Shown piece by piece: positions 1 to 6,041 of a stretch of 6,432 nucleotides of DNA (positions are counted from its first letter, which is position 1; each line of letters begins with the position of its first letter). A program made the translations under genes and the position numbers. Below the pieces are notes generated by a model. The model was not told the DNA's origin. It did no database searches and was given only the letters and a program-made list of their open reading frames with translations. This stretch comes from Thiobacillus sp. UBA2186 (lineage in GTDB: Bacteria > Pseudomonadota > Gammaproteobacteria > Burkholderiales > Thiobacillaceae): contig DCVO01000075.1 in NCBI GenBank assembly GCA_002327405.1, forward strand, positions 1-6,432. Direction: 5' to 3'.

Positions 1-244
1 CGAGCCGATCCACGGCTCCGCGCCCGACATCGCGGGCAAGAACATCGCCAACCCGATCGCGACCATCCTCTCGGTGGCCATGATGCTGCGCTACACGCTC
101 AACCAGGAAGCGGCTGCGGTGCGCATCGAGGACGCGGTGAAGAAGGTGCTGGCGCAGGGCCTGCGCACGGCGGACATTCATACCGAAGGCACGAAGAAAA
201 TTTCGTGCAGCGAAATGGGCGACGCGGTGGTGAAATATTTGTGA
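1..244 (+). CDS. leuB: 3-isopropylmalate dehydrogenase, C-terminal 80 residues (5' end outside window)
   Basis: LeuB oxidises and decarboxylates 3-isopropylmalate with NAD+ in leucine synthesis, as a cytoplasmic homodimer. Only the last 80 codons are present, read from base 2 to a TGA at 242-244. The fragment opens with EPIHGSAPDIAGKNIANP, the cofactor-binding loop of this dehydrogenase family; the HGSAPDIAGK form is typical of LeuB and binds the NAD adenosine. It continues with ATILSVAMMLRY, the usual following helix, and a conserved C-terminal region (DIHTEGTKKISCSEMGD). Isocitrate and tartrate dehydrogenases share the fold, but the loop wording and the adjacent asd gene favour LeuB. The reading frame is intact to the window edge. 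In many proteobacteria leuB lies next to asd, as here. A repeat hairpin begins directly after the stop codon. Confidence 0.95.
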   Translation, partial: EPIHGSAPDIAGKNIANPIATILSVAMMLRYTLNQEAAAVRIEDAVKKVLAQGLRTADIHTEGTKKISCSEMGDAVVKYL

Positions 245-312
245 GGAGACAGGAGTGAGGGGTGAGGAGTCACGGGGCTAGCGCCTTACTCCTAACGCCT
301 TACTCCTCACTA
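245..312. repeat. Intergenic inverted array of 7-nt units (imperfect hairpin) between leuB and asd
   Basis: The left arm is four 7-nt units in register at 245-272: GGAGACA, GGAGTGA, GGGGTGA, GGAGTCA. The right arm is four complementary-type units at 285-312: CTTACTC, CTAACGC, CTTACTC, CTCACTA. Between them is a short spacer with the palindrome GCTAGC (277-282). The best fold pairs 251-270 with 288-307: 17 of 20 positions are Watson-Crick and one more is a G-U in RNA, leaving a 17-nt loop. A perfect 9-bp alternative pairs 262-270 with 302-310. No T run follows, so it does not look like an intrinsic terminator. The array starts at the base after the leuB stop. It resembles a dispersed intergenic repeat, but copy number cannot be judged from this window. 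Confidence 0.75.
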
Positions 313-317
313 AATTC

Positions 318-321
318 GGAG
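318..321 (+). promoter_or_regulatory. Ribosome binding site of asd (GGAG)
   Basis: GGAG lies 9 nt before the ATG at 331. It decides the start: an in-frame GTG at 262 would add 23 residues translated from the repeat hairpin, which have no resemblance to the family. Starting at 331 gives the family N-terminus directly. Confidence 0.8.
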
Positions 322-330
322 ATTCTGAAA

Positions 331-1443
331 ATGTTGAAAGTAGGACTGATCGGCTGGCGCGGCATGGTGGGTTCCGTGCTGATGCAGCGCATGCGCGAAG
401 AGAAGGATTTCGAGGTCATCGATCCGGTGTTCTTCACCACCTCCAATCCGGGCGGCAAGGGGCCGGACGTCGGCCGCGACGTGCCGCCGCTGAAGGACGC
501 CAACAGCATAGCCGAACTCAAGGCGATGGACGCCATCATCAGCTGCCAGGGCGGCGACTACACCAAGGAGGTGTATCCGAAGCTGCGCGCGGCCGGCTGG
601 AAAGGCTACTGGATCGACGCCGCCTCCACCCTGCGCATGCAGGACGAGGCCATCATCATCCTCGACCCGGTCAACAAGCAAGTGATCAAGGACGGCCTCG
701 CCAAGGGCGTGAAAACCTATGTCGGCGGCAACTGCACGGTGTCGCTGATGCTGATGGCGATCGGCGGGCTGTTCGACAAGGGTCTCATCGAGTGGATCAG
801 CCCGATGACTTATCAGGCGGCCTCGGGCGCGGGCGCGCGCAACATGAAGGAACTGATTCTGCAGATGGGCGCCATCCACGGCGAGGTGGCCGACATGGTG
901 GCCGATCCCGCCGCCGCCATCCTGGAAATCGACCGCAAGGTGGCGGAGTACATCCGTTCCGACGACTACCCGCTGGATGCCTGGCCGGTGCCGCTGGCCG
1001 GCAACCTGATTCCCTGGATCGACGTGCAGCTCGAATCCGGCCAGTCGAAGGAGGAGTGGAAAGCGCAGGTCGAGTGCAACAAGATTCTCGGCCGATCAAG
1101 CAACCAGGTGCCGATCGACGGCCTCTGCGTGCGCGTCGGCGCCATGCGCTGCCACAGCCAGGCGCTGACCATCAAGCTGACGAAAGACGTGCCGCTCGAC
1201 GAGATCCACGGCATCATCGCCGCGCACAACGATTGGGTGAAGGTGGTGCCCAACGATCGCGATATCACCATGCAGCAACTGACCCCGGCGGCCGTGACCG
1301 GCACGCTGACCGTGCCGGTGGGCCGCATGCGCAAGCTCAACATGGGGCCGCAATATCTGTCTGCCTTCACGGTGGGCGACCAGTTGCTGTGGGGTGCTGC
1401 AGAACCCTTGCGTCGCATGTTGCGGATTTTGCTTGAAAACTAA
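331..1443 (+). CDS. asd: Aspartate-semialdehyde dehydrogenase
   Basis: Asd reduces L-aspartyl-4-phosphate to aspartate-4-semialdehyde with NADPH in the cytoplasm, the branch point to lysine/diaminopimelate, threonine and methionine. The protein is 370 residues, the usual length for the Gram-negative class. The N-terminus carries the NADP-binding glycine motif GWRGMVG (residues 8-14). The active-site thiol is Cys135 in GGNCTVSLMLMA, the position used in the E. coli enzyme. The catalytic histidine is His275 in RVGAMRCHSQA. The C-terminus ends in the conserved TVGDQLLWGAAEPLRRML. ATG 331 is chosen because it has GGAG 9 nt upstream and gives the family N-terminus. The gene follows leuB after the hairpin repeat and is separated from fimV by 119 nt. 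No usg-type Asd paralogue follows it. The reading frame and key residues are complete. Confidence 0.97.
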   Translation: MLKVGLIGWRGMVGSVLMQRMREEKDFEVIDPVFFTTSNPGGKGPDVGRDVPPLKDANSIAELKAMDAIISCQGGDYTKEVYPKLRAAGWKGYWIDAASTLRMQDEAIIILDPVNKQVIKDGLAKGVKTYVGGNCTVSLMLMAIGGLFDKGLIEWISPMTYQAASGAGARNMKELILQMGAIHGEVADMVADPAAAILEIDRKVAEYIRSDDYPLDAWPVPLAGNLIPWIDVQLESGQSKEEWKAQVECNKILGRSSNQVPIDGLCVRVGAMRCHSQALTIKLTKDVPLDEIHGIIAAHNDWVKVVPNDRDITMQQLTPAAVTGTLTVPVGRMRKLNMGPQYLSAFTVGDQLLWGAAEPLRRMLRILLEN

Positions 1444-1493
1444 GCCTAAAACCTTGTTTTCTTGGCCTAATCGCTAAAGTATTGTCGGCCTAA
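1444..1493 (+). repeat. Three GCCTAA words downstream of asd, possible operator sites
   Basis: GCCTAA occurs at 1444-1449, 1465-1470 and 1488-1493; the last two are extended to GGCCTAA. Start-to-start spacing is 21 and 23 nt, about two helical turns, so the words would lie on nearly the same DNA face. The set overlaps the possible promoter of fimV. No known binding motif is recognised, and three 6-nt matches could be chance. Confidence 0.25.
1454..1480 (+). promoter_or_regulatory. Weak candidate sigma-70 promoter for fimV
   Basis: TTGTTT (1454-1459) and TAAAGT (1475-1480) are separated by 15 nt, shorter than the optimal 17. The 119-nt gap before fimV is the longest non-coding stretch in the window and is relatively AT-rich at its start, which makes a promoter here plausible. 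The match is poor, so the exact site is uncertain. A small hairpin (GGCGC 1514-1518 with GCGCC 1525-1529) lies in the leader and is not followed by a T run. Confidence 0.2.
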
Positions 1494-1544
1494 GCCGTCA
1501 TAAGAGGGCGACTGGCGCTGAATTGCGCCCAAAACGATAGAACC

Positions 1545-1555
1545 CCTCCTGGAGG
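1545..1555 (+). promoter_or_regulatory. Ribosome binding site of fimV preceded by its own complement
   Basis: GGAGG (1551-1555) lies 7 nt before the ATG at 1563, a strong Shine-Dalgarno match. CCTCC (1545-1549) sits one base upstream and is its exact complement. The loop is too tight for all five pairs, but three or four could form and partly mask the site. GGAGG fixes the fimV start. Confidence 0.7.
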
Positions 1556-1562
1556 AAGAAGG

Positions 1563-3959
1563 ATGAAATTGCACCGCCTTACTGCCCAACTCGTTGCAGG
1601 CGCCATGTTGGCGCTGCCGATATGGGTGCACGCTGCGGGGCTGGGCAAGCTGACCGTCAAATCCGCACTGGGACAGCCGCTTTCTGCCGAAATCGAGTTG
1701 CTGGTGGCGGACAAGGCCGAACTCGACAGCCTCAATGCCAGCCTGGCTTCCGGCGAGGCCTACAAGGATGCGCAAATCGAATTCGCGCCGGTGCTGTCCA
1801 CCCTGCAGTTCAGCATCGAGAAGCGTGCCGACGGCCGCCCGATCCTCAAACTCACCTCCAGCAGGCCGGTCAACGATCCCTTCATGGACATGCTGATCGA
1901 GCTCAACTGGGCTTCGGGACGCCTGTTGCGCGAATACACCGTGCTGCTGGATCCCCCCGGCATCGCGGCGCCGCAGACGGTTGCGCCGGTGGCGATCAGC
2001 GCGCCGGAAACCAGGGCGGAGCAGCCCAAGCCCCAGGAAGCCGCGCCCCAGGCTCCCGCACCCAAGCTCGTCACCGCGGATGGGGTTCCGCCCGCGACTT
2101 CGAAGCCGGCCCCGGCCCCGCAAGCCGCGGCCGAAACAGCGACTCCGGCTCCGGCAGCCGAGGGCAGCGTGCGCGTGGAACGCGGCGACACCCTGAGCGG
2201 CATCGCCAATCGCGTGCGGCCGGCCAATATCAGCCTGGATCAGGCGCTCGTCAGCCTGTTCAGGGAGAACTCCGACGCATTCGTCGGCGACAACATGAAC
2301 CGCCTCAAGGCGGGACAGCAGTTGCGGGTGCCCACTGCCGAGGCGATGTCCATGGTCGACCCGCAGGAGGCGCGCCGCGAAATCAGCCTGCAGGCGGCGG
2401 ACTGGCAAGCCTACCGTGCCAAGCTGGCCGAGAGCGTTGCCGAGCAGCCGGTTCAGGAAGAGGCCGCCAGCAAGACCGTGGTCGGCAAGATCACGCCCAA
2501 GGTCGAGGACAAGGCTCAGCCCAGGCCGGAAGCAGGCAAGGATGTGCTGAAACTTTCCAAAGCGGCGCCGGTGGCGGCTGCCAGGCCGGACCAGTCTGCG
2601 GCCGAGAAGGCGGCACGGGAAAAAGCCTTGGCTGAACAGAAAGCCCAGGCCGAGCAGGAAGACAAGGCCGCACGCGAAAAGGCGCTGAAGGAATCCAGCG
2701 AGCGGGCTGCGGAACTGGAAAAACAGATCCAGGACATGCAGAAACTCGCCGAAATGAAGGACAAGGAGGCCGCGGCCGCCACGGGCGCGCAACAAGCGCC
2801 TGCCGCGGCAGCGCCGAAAGTCAAGAAAGCGCCGCCGCCCGCGGTGGAAGAACCGCAGGCGAACTGGTATGACGAGTTGCTGGAGAATCCCATTTACTGG
2901 ACCGGCGGAGCAGCCATCGTCATACTCGGCGGCCTGTTGTGGTGGATGGTTGCCGGCGGACGCCTGCGCAGGAAAAAAGCCCCCGAAACCGTTGCCGACA
3001 GCATCATCACCGGCGGTGATCTGCAGCCCACCGGCATGGCCGGCGCGGCCGCAACCGGCGGCGTGGTGAACACCGGCGACACCTCCTTCCTCACGGATTT
3101 CAGCCAGGCCGGCCTCGCCGAGATCGACACCCACGATGTCGATCCGATCGCCGAAGCCGACGTGTACATGGCCTACGGCCGCGATGCACAGGCGGAGGAA
3201 ATCCTCAAGGAAGCGCTGACCAAGACGCCGGAGCGCCATGAGATCCGGCTCAAGCTGCTGGAAATCTACGCTGCACGCAAGAACGTGACTTCGTTCGAGA
3301 CCGTGGCCGGCGAGTTGTATGCCGCGCTGGGCGGTCAGACCGGAGCCGTCTGGGACAAGGCAGTCGAGATGGGCCGCGCGATCGATCCGGGCAATCCGCT
3401 GTATGGCGGGTCTGGCGCGGTTCCCCAGGCCGCTCCGGCAGCTAGGCCCGCGCCGGCGGAGCCGGTGAAGCCTGTTGTGGCCGAACCCGTGCAAGTCGCC
3501 AAGGCCGAACCCGAAGTCCCGGAAACCGCGGACACGATGATGGAGTTCGCATCCGAGCCGCCTACCCAGGAACTGGAGTTGGATTTCCCGGTGCTTGAAG
3601 AAGCAACCAAGGCCGAGGCGCCCGCGCCCGCCGAGGAAAAAAAGGATCAGGCCCTGGATTTCGATCTTTCCGGGTTTGACCTGAATATTCCCGAAACGAC
3701 TGCCGCCCCCGAGCCGCCCGCAGTCGAGGAAACGCCGAAACCCGCCGCCATGGATTTCTCCGGTCTGGACCTCGATTTGAGCGACTTGGGCGCGAGCGCT
3801 GAAGACGAGTTCGACGAAGTGGCCACCAAGCTCGACCTGGCCCGCGCCTACCTGGAAATGGGCGACAAGGAAGGCGCGCGCGAAATCCTCCAGGAGGTCA
3901 TCAACGAGGGCAATGACAGGCAGAAGAGCGACGCCCGGGGCATCATGGCCGGTCTTTGA
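1563..3959 (+). CDS. fimV: FimV, peptidoglycan-binding cell-pole / type IV pilus assembly protein
   Basis: FimV proteins are inner-membrane hubs with a periplasmic LysM domain and a cytoplasmic TPR tail. In Pseudomonas they support type IV pilus secretin assembly, twitching motility and polar localisation. This 798-residue protein shows the full layout. A signal peptide probably ends at WVHA (about residue 24). The FimV N-terminal signature GLGKLTVKSALGQPLSAEI follows. A LysM domain spans about 203-257 (VRVERGDTLSGIA to LRVP), preceded by a Pro/Ala-rich linker. A charged Ala/Glu/Lys coiled coil covers about 345-405, with KAAREKAL repeated at 349-356 and 368-375. One membrane helix lies at about 446-465, followed by RLRRKK. 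Cytoplasmic TPR-like helices begin near 527 (DPIAEADVYMAYGRDAQAEE). After an acidic linker with DFDLSGFDL-type motifs, the FimV C-terminal domain occupies about 748-798 (LDLARAYLEMGDKEGAREIL). FimV length varies between species because the linkers do. Adjacency to truA is also seen in Pseudomonas. Confidence 0.95.
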   Translation: MKLHRLTAQLVAGAMLALPIWVHAAGLGKLTVKSALGQPLSAEIELLVADKAELDSLNASLASGEAYKDAQIEFAPVLSTLQFSIEKRADGRPILKLTSSRPVNDPFMDMLIELNWASGRLLREYTVLLDPPGIAAPQTVAPVAISAPETRAEQPKPQEAAPQAPAPKLVTADGVPPATSKPAPAPQAAAETATPAPAAEGSVRVERGDTLSGIANRVRPANISLDQALVSLFRENSDAFVGDNMNRLKAGQQLRVPTAEAMSMVDPQEARREISLQAADWQAYRAKLAESVAEQPVQEEAASKTVVGKITPKVEDKAQPRPEAGKDVLKLSKAAPVAAARPDQSAAEKAAREKALAEQKAQAEQEDKAAREKALKESSERAAELEKQIQDMQKLAEMKDKEAAAATGAQQAPAAAAPKVKKAPPPAVEEPQANWYDELLENPIYWTGGAAIVILGGLLWWMVAGGRLRRKKAPETVADSIITGGDLQPTGMAGAAATGGVVNTGDTSFLTDFSQAGLAEIDTHDVDPIAEADVYMAYGRDAQAEEILKEALTKTPERHEIRLKLLEIYAARKNVTSFETVAGELYAALGGQTGAVWDKAVEMGRAIDPGNPLYGGSGAVPQAAPAARPAPAEPVKPVVAEPVQVAKAEPEVPETADTMMEFASEPPTQELELDFPVLEEATKAEAPAPAEEKKDQALDFDLSGFDLNIPETTAAPEPPAVEETPKPAAMDFSGLDLDLSDLGASAEDEFDEVATKLDLARAYLEMGDKEGAREILQEVINEGNDRQKSDARGIMAGL

Positions 3960-3974
3960 GTTGCCTTTTCCCCG

Positions 3975-3994
3975 CTGAAACGCCATAGTTTCGG
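3975..3994 (+). other. Small hairpin just before the start of the ECF-T-like gene
   Basis: CTGAAAC (3975-3981) pairs with GTTTCGG (3988-3994): six Watson-Crick pairs, one G-T wobble and a 6-nt loop GCCATA. It fills most of the 37-nt gap after fimV and ends 2 nt before the ATG at 3997. There is no following T run, so it is not a typical terminator. No clear Shine-Dalgarno sequence is visible in this gap, so the hairpin may affect translation. It could also be chance. Confidence 0.35.
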
Positions 3995-3996
3995 TC

Positions 3997-4635
3997 ATGG
4001 CATCCGACATCGAGAACCGCCGGGAATACCACCCGGCGGTTTCCATTTTCAGCTGGCTGCTGGTCGCGGTTGCGGTCGAATCGGCGGCACCTCGGCAATT
4101 GCCCTGGCTGGCTGTCGTGCTTGCGCTGCCGCTGGCGCATGCCGAAGCCGGGCAGCGCTTCCTGCGCCTGGTATGGAAGGCGCGCTGGCTGTGGCTGGCG
4201 CTCGCCTGCCTGCATGCCTGGACGATCCCCGGCACGCTGGCCTGGCCTTCGGATTACAGCCCCACGCTCGAAGGCCTGGAGGCAGGCCTGATCCGCATTG
4301 TCCGCCTGGTTCTTTTGCTGGCGGCGCTGGCGCGGCTCATGGCAGAGTTTTCGCCACGGCAGCTGGCGGCGGGCATCTATCTACTCGCGCGTCCACTGGG
4401 CTGGCTGGGGCTGGATCGCCGCGCCCTGGCGGTGCGGCTGGCGCTGACGCTGGAGCACCTGGAACAGCCGCGCAAGGCGCGCGACTGGCTGGCGCAACTG
4501 AGATCGCCGTTCGATGTGCAGTCCGGCCCGGAGGAAATTCGCCTGCCGCTGGCCGGCGCCGGCCTGCGCGACGCGCTGGTGCTGGCCGCGGCCGCCGCGC
4601 TGCTGGGTGCGGTACTGGTCAGGCTGACGGCATGA
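3997..4635 (+). CDS. Membrane protein resembling the T (transmembrane) component of ECF/CbiQ-type transporters
   Basis: The product is 212 residues with about five membrane helices: roughly 14-30, 35-49, 63-79, 97-115 and 190-210. A long cytoplasmic segment lies between the last two. That topology and the wording around 97-160 (RLVLLLAALARLMAEFSP, then LLARPLGWLGL, then ALAVRLALTLEHLEQPR) resemble the CbiQ/EcfT family. Those proteins link vitamin- or metal-binding S subunits to paired ATPases. The family's coupling region normally carries two Ala-Arg-Gly motifs; here the only candidate is ARD (161-163), with no second copy. No ATPase or S-component gene is nearby, so transport is unproven and the substrate unknown. 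The start is the only in-frame ATG downstream of the stop codon at 3976-3978 that keeps the first helix, but its Shine-Dalgarno is weak. The gene ends in ATGA with truA, indicating translational coupling. Family assignment is moderate; a general conserved membrane protein is the alternative. Confidence 0.7.
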   Translation: MASDIENRREYHPAVSIFSWLLVAVAVESAAPRQLPWLAVVLALPLAHAEAGQRFLRLVWKARWLWLALACLHAWTIPGTLAWPSDYSPTLEGLEAGLIRIVRLVLLLAALARLMAEFSPRQLAAGIYLLARPLGWLGLDRRALAVRLALTLEHLEQPRKARDWLAQLRSPFDVQSGPEEIRLPLAGAGLRDALVLAAAAALLGAVLVRLTA

Positions 4636-5414
4636 GGATCGCCATCGGACTCGAGTACGACGGCCGGGGTTTTTGCGGCTGGCAGTCGCAGCCCTCGGGC
4701 TGCGGCATCCAGGACCATGTGGAAAAGGCCGTGGCGGAAATCGCCGGTGCCAAGCTTGCCGTAACCGCTGCCGGCCGCACCGATACCGGCGTGCATGCGA
4801 GTTTCCAGGTCGCGCATTTCGACGTGGCGAGCGTGCGTCCTCTCACCGCCTGGGTGCGCGGGGTCAATACCCATCTTCCTGACGGGATTGCCGTGGTCTG
4901 GGCCAAGGAAATGCCGGAGGACTTCCATGCGCGCTTTGCCGTGGAAGAGCGCGGCTACCGCTATGTGCTGCTCAATCATCCGGTGCGCCCCGCCCTGATG
5001 GCGGGCAAGGTGGGCTGGCATCACCGTCCGCTAAATGCGCGGGCCATGCAGGCGGCGGCCGACAGGCTGCTGGGCAGGCATGACTTCTCGGCGTTTCGCG
5101 CCGCCGAATGCCAGGCGAAGTCGCCGGAAAAGGAAATGCGGCAGGCGGTCGTCACGCGCCATGGCGATTTCCTGGCATGCGACTTTCGCGCCGACGGCTT
5201 CCTGCACCACATGGTGCGCAACATCATGGGCTGCCTGGTGCACATCGGCGCGGGAGAAGCCGCGCCCGAATGGATCGACGAGCTGCTCGCGCACAAGGAT
5301 CGCACCCGTGCCGCTCCGACCTTCATGCCTGACGGCCTGTATCTGTCATATATCCGGTATGCTTCGCGTTTTGATTTGCCGGATGTCGGCAGAGACCCAT
5401 GGCCGTGCGCGTAA
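4632..5414 (+). CDS. truA: tRNA pseudouridine(38-40) synthase
   Basis: TruA isomerises uridines 38, 39 and 40 in the anticodon stem-loop of many tRNAs, acting as a cytoplasmic homodimer. The protein is 260 residues, normal for the family. It starts MRIAIGLEYDGRGFCGWQ, matching the TruA N-terminus. The catalytic aspartate is Asp51 in AGRTDTGVHA. Further conserved parts are HDFSAFRAAECQAKSP, the FLHHMVRNIMG segment and, near the end, the DGLYLSYIRY strand followed by FDLP. The ATG at 4632 overlaps the stop of the membrane-protein gene (ATGA), with AGG 8 nt upstream as a modest ribosome binding site. The frame is open for a further 153 codons upstream, but that part is antiphase to the membrane gene and has no TruA character. 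The last 16 nt overlap trpF. In Pseudomonas, truA also follows fimV and affects pilus-related phenotypes, as I recall. Confidence 0.97.
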   Translation: MRIAIGLEYDGRGFCGWQSQPSGCGIQDHVEKAVAEIAGAKLAVTAAGRTDTGVHASFQVAHFDVASVRPLTAWVRGVNTHLPDGIAVVWAKEMPEDFHARFAVEERGYRYVLLNHPVRPALMAGKVGWHHRPLNARAMQAAADRLLGRHDFSAFRAAECQAKSPEKEMRQAVVTRHGDFLACDFRADGFLHHMVRNIMGCLVHIGAGEAAPEWIDELLAHKDRTRAAPTFMPDGLYLSYIRYASRFDLPDVGRDPWPCA

Positions 5415-6034
5415 AAATCTGCGGGATTACCCGAAGCGAAGACCTGCACGCCGCCTGCAATGCGGGCGCGGATGCGCTCGGCTTCGTGTTCCATGCCGGG
5501 AGCCCGCGCCATCTGGACATCGGCCAGGCCGCCGCGCTGGTGGCCCGGCTGCCGCCTTTCGTGCAGTCCGTCGGGCTGTTCGTCGATGCCGAACCGGCAT
5601 TCATCGGGGCGGTGCTCAAGGCCGTGCCGCTCGATCTGCTGCAATTTCACGGGAATGAAACCCCGGAGGCGTGCCGAAGCCATGGCCGGCCTTATCTGAA
5701 AGCCGTGCGCATGAGGCCGGACACCGATTTGGTAAAATACTGCGCGGATTTTGACGATGCGCGCGCCTTGCTGCTGGATGCCTGTGTGCCCGGCGTGCCC
5801 GGCGGCACCGGCGAGCGTTTTGACTGGGATTTGATTCCTTCCGGACTTGCCAGGCCCATCGTGCTGTCAGGCGGGCTGAATCCGGACAATGTCGCATTGG
5901 CAGTGAAAACCGTGCGGCCCTGGGCGGTGGATGTCAGCAGCGGCGTGGAAAGCGCGCCCGGCATCAAGGACGCGGCCAGGATTGTGGCGTTTGTCGAGAA
6001 CGCGCGTCGCGCCATGAATGCATTTAAACCTTGA
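5399..6034 (+). CDS. trpF: Phosphoribosylanthranilate isomerase
   Basis: TrpF converts N-(5-phosphoribosyl)anthranilate to its 1-deoxyribulose form, the third step from chorismate to tryptophan, with a single-domain TIM barrel. The 211-residue length is typical of a free-standing enzyme, not a TrpC-TrpF fusion. The general base is Cys8 in KICGIT and the general acid is Asp127 in LLLDA. Other family signatures are LQFHGNE, the phosphate-binding PGGTGERFDW and VLSGGLNPDNV, and the final VDVSSGVE. ATG 5399 gives the standard N-terminus. It lies inside the 3' end of truA, so translation is probably coupled, since the upstream purine stretch (AGAGA) is only a weak ribosome binding site. trpB follows after a 105-nt gap holding a repeat hairpin. 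Confidence 0.97.
   Translation: MAVRVKICGITRSEDLHAACNAGADALGFVFHAGSPRHLDIGQAAALVARLPPFVQSVGLFVDAEPAFIGAVLKAVPLDLLQFHGNETPEACRSHGRPYLKAVRMRPDTDLVKYCADFDDARALLLDACVPGVPGGTGERFDWDLIPSGLARPIVLSGGLNPDNVALAVKTVRPWAVDVSSGVESAPGIKDAARIVAFVENARRAMNAFKP
5730..5738 (+). promoter_or_regulatory. Possible extended -10 promoter inside trpF
   Basis: TGGTAAAAT (5730-5738) fits the extended -10 pattern TGnTAnAAT, in an otherwise GC-rich coding region. No recognisable -35 hexamer lies 16-18 nt upstream. If active it would start transcripts about 400 nt before trpB. Internal trp operon promoters are known in enterics, but this one is only a sequence match. Confidence 0.15.
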
Positions 6035-6041
6035 ACAAGGA

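Noticed and set aside
262..330. In-frame GTG extension of asd by 23 residues
   Set aside because: The extension is translated from the repeat hairpin, has no family resemblance, and the ATG at 331 has its own GGAG at proper distance.
310..879. Minus-strand open frame opposite asd (189 codons)
   Set aside because: His/Arg/Asp-rich shadow of the asd coding frame with no recognisable domain.
1444..1466. Intrinsic terminator after asd
   Set aside because: AAAAC (1448-1452) and GTTTT (1456-1460) can pair around a 3-nt loop, but the stem is AT-only and no GC-rich stem plus T run is present.
1462..1477. Sigma-54 promoter upstream of fimV
   Set aside because: TGGC is present at 1463-1466, but the GC element required at the fixed -12 spacing is absent (AA at that position).
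1467..4235. Very long open frame (922 codons) on the minus strand opposite fimV
   Set aside because: It is antisense to a clearly recognised FimV with all its domains. The translation is low-complexity and rich in Gly, Arg, Leu and Phe, as expected from mirroring GC-rich Pro/Ala/Glu codons, and shows no family motif.
4173..4631. Upstream extension of the truA reading frame
   Set aside because: It runs out of phase through the membrane-protein gene and reads as an Ala/Gly/Arg-rich shadow; the TruA N-terminus starts exactly at 4632.
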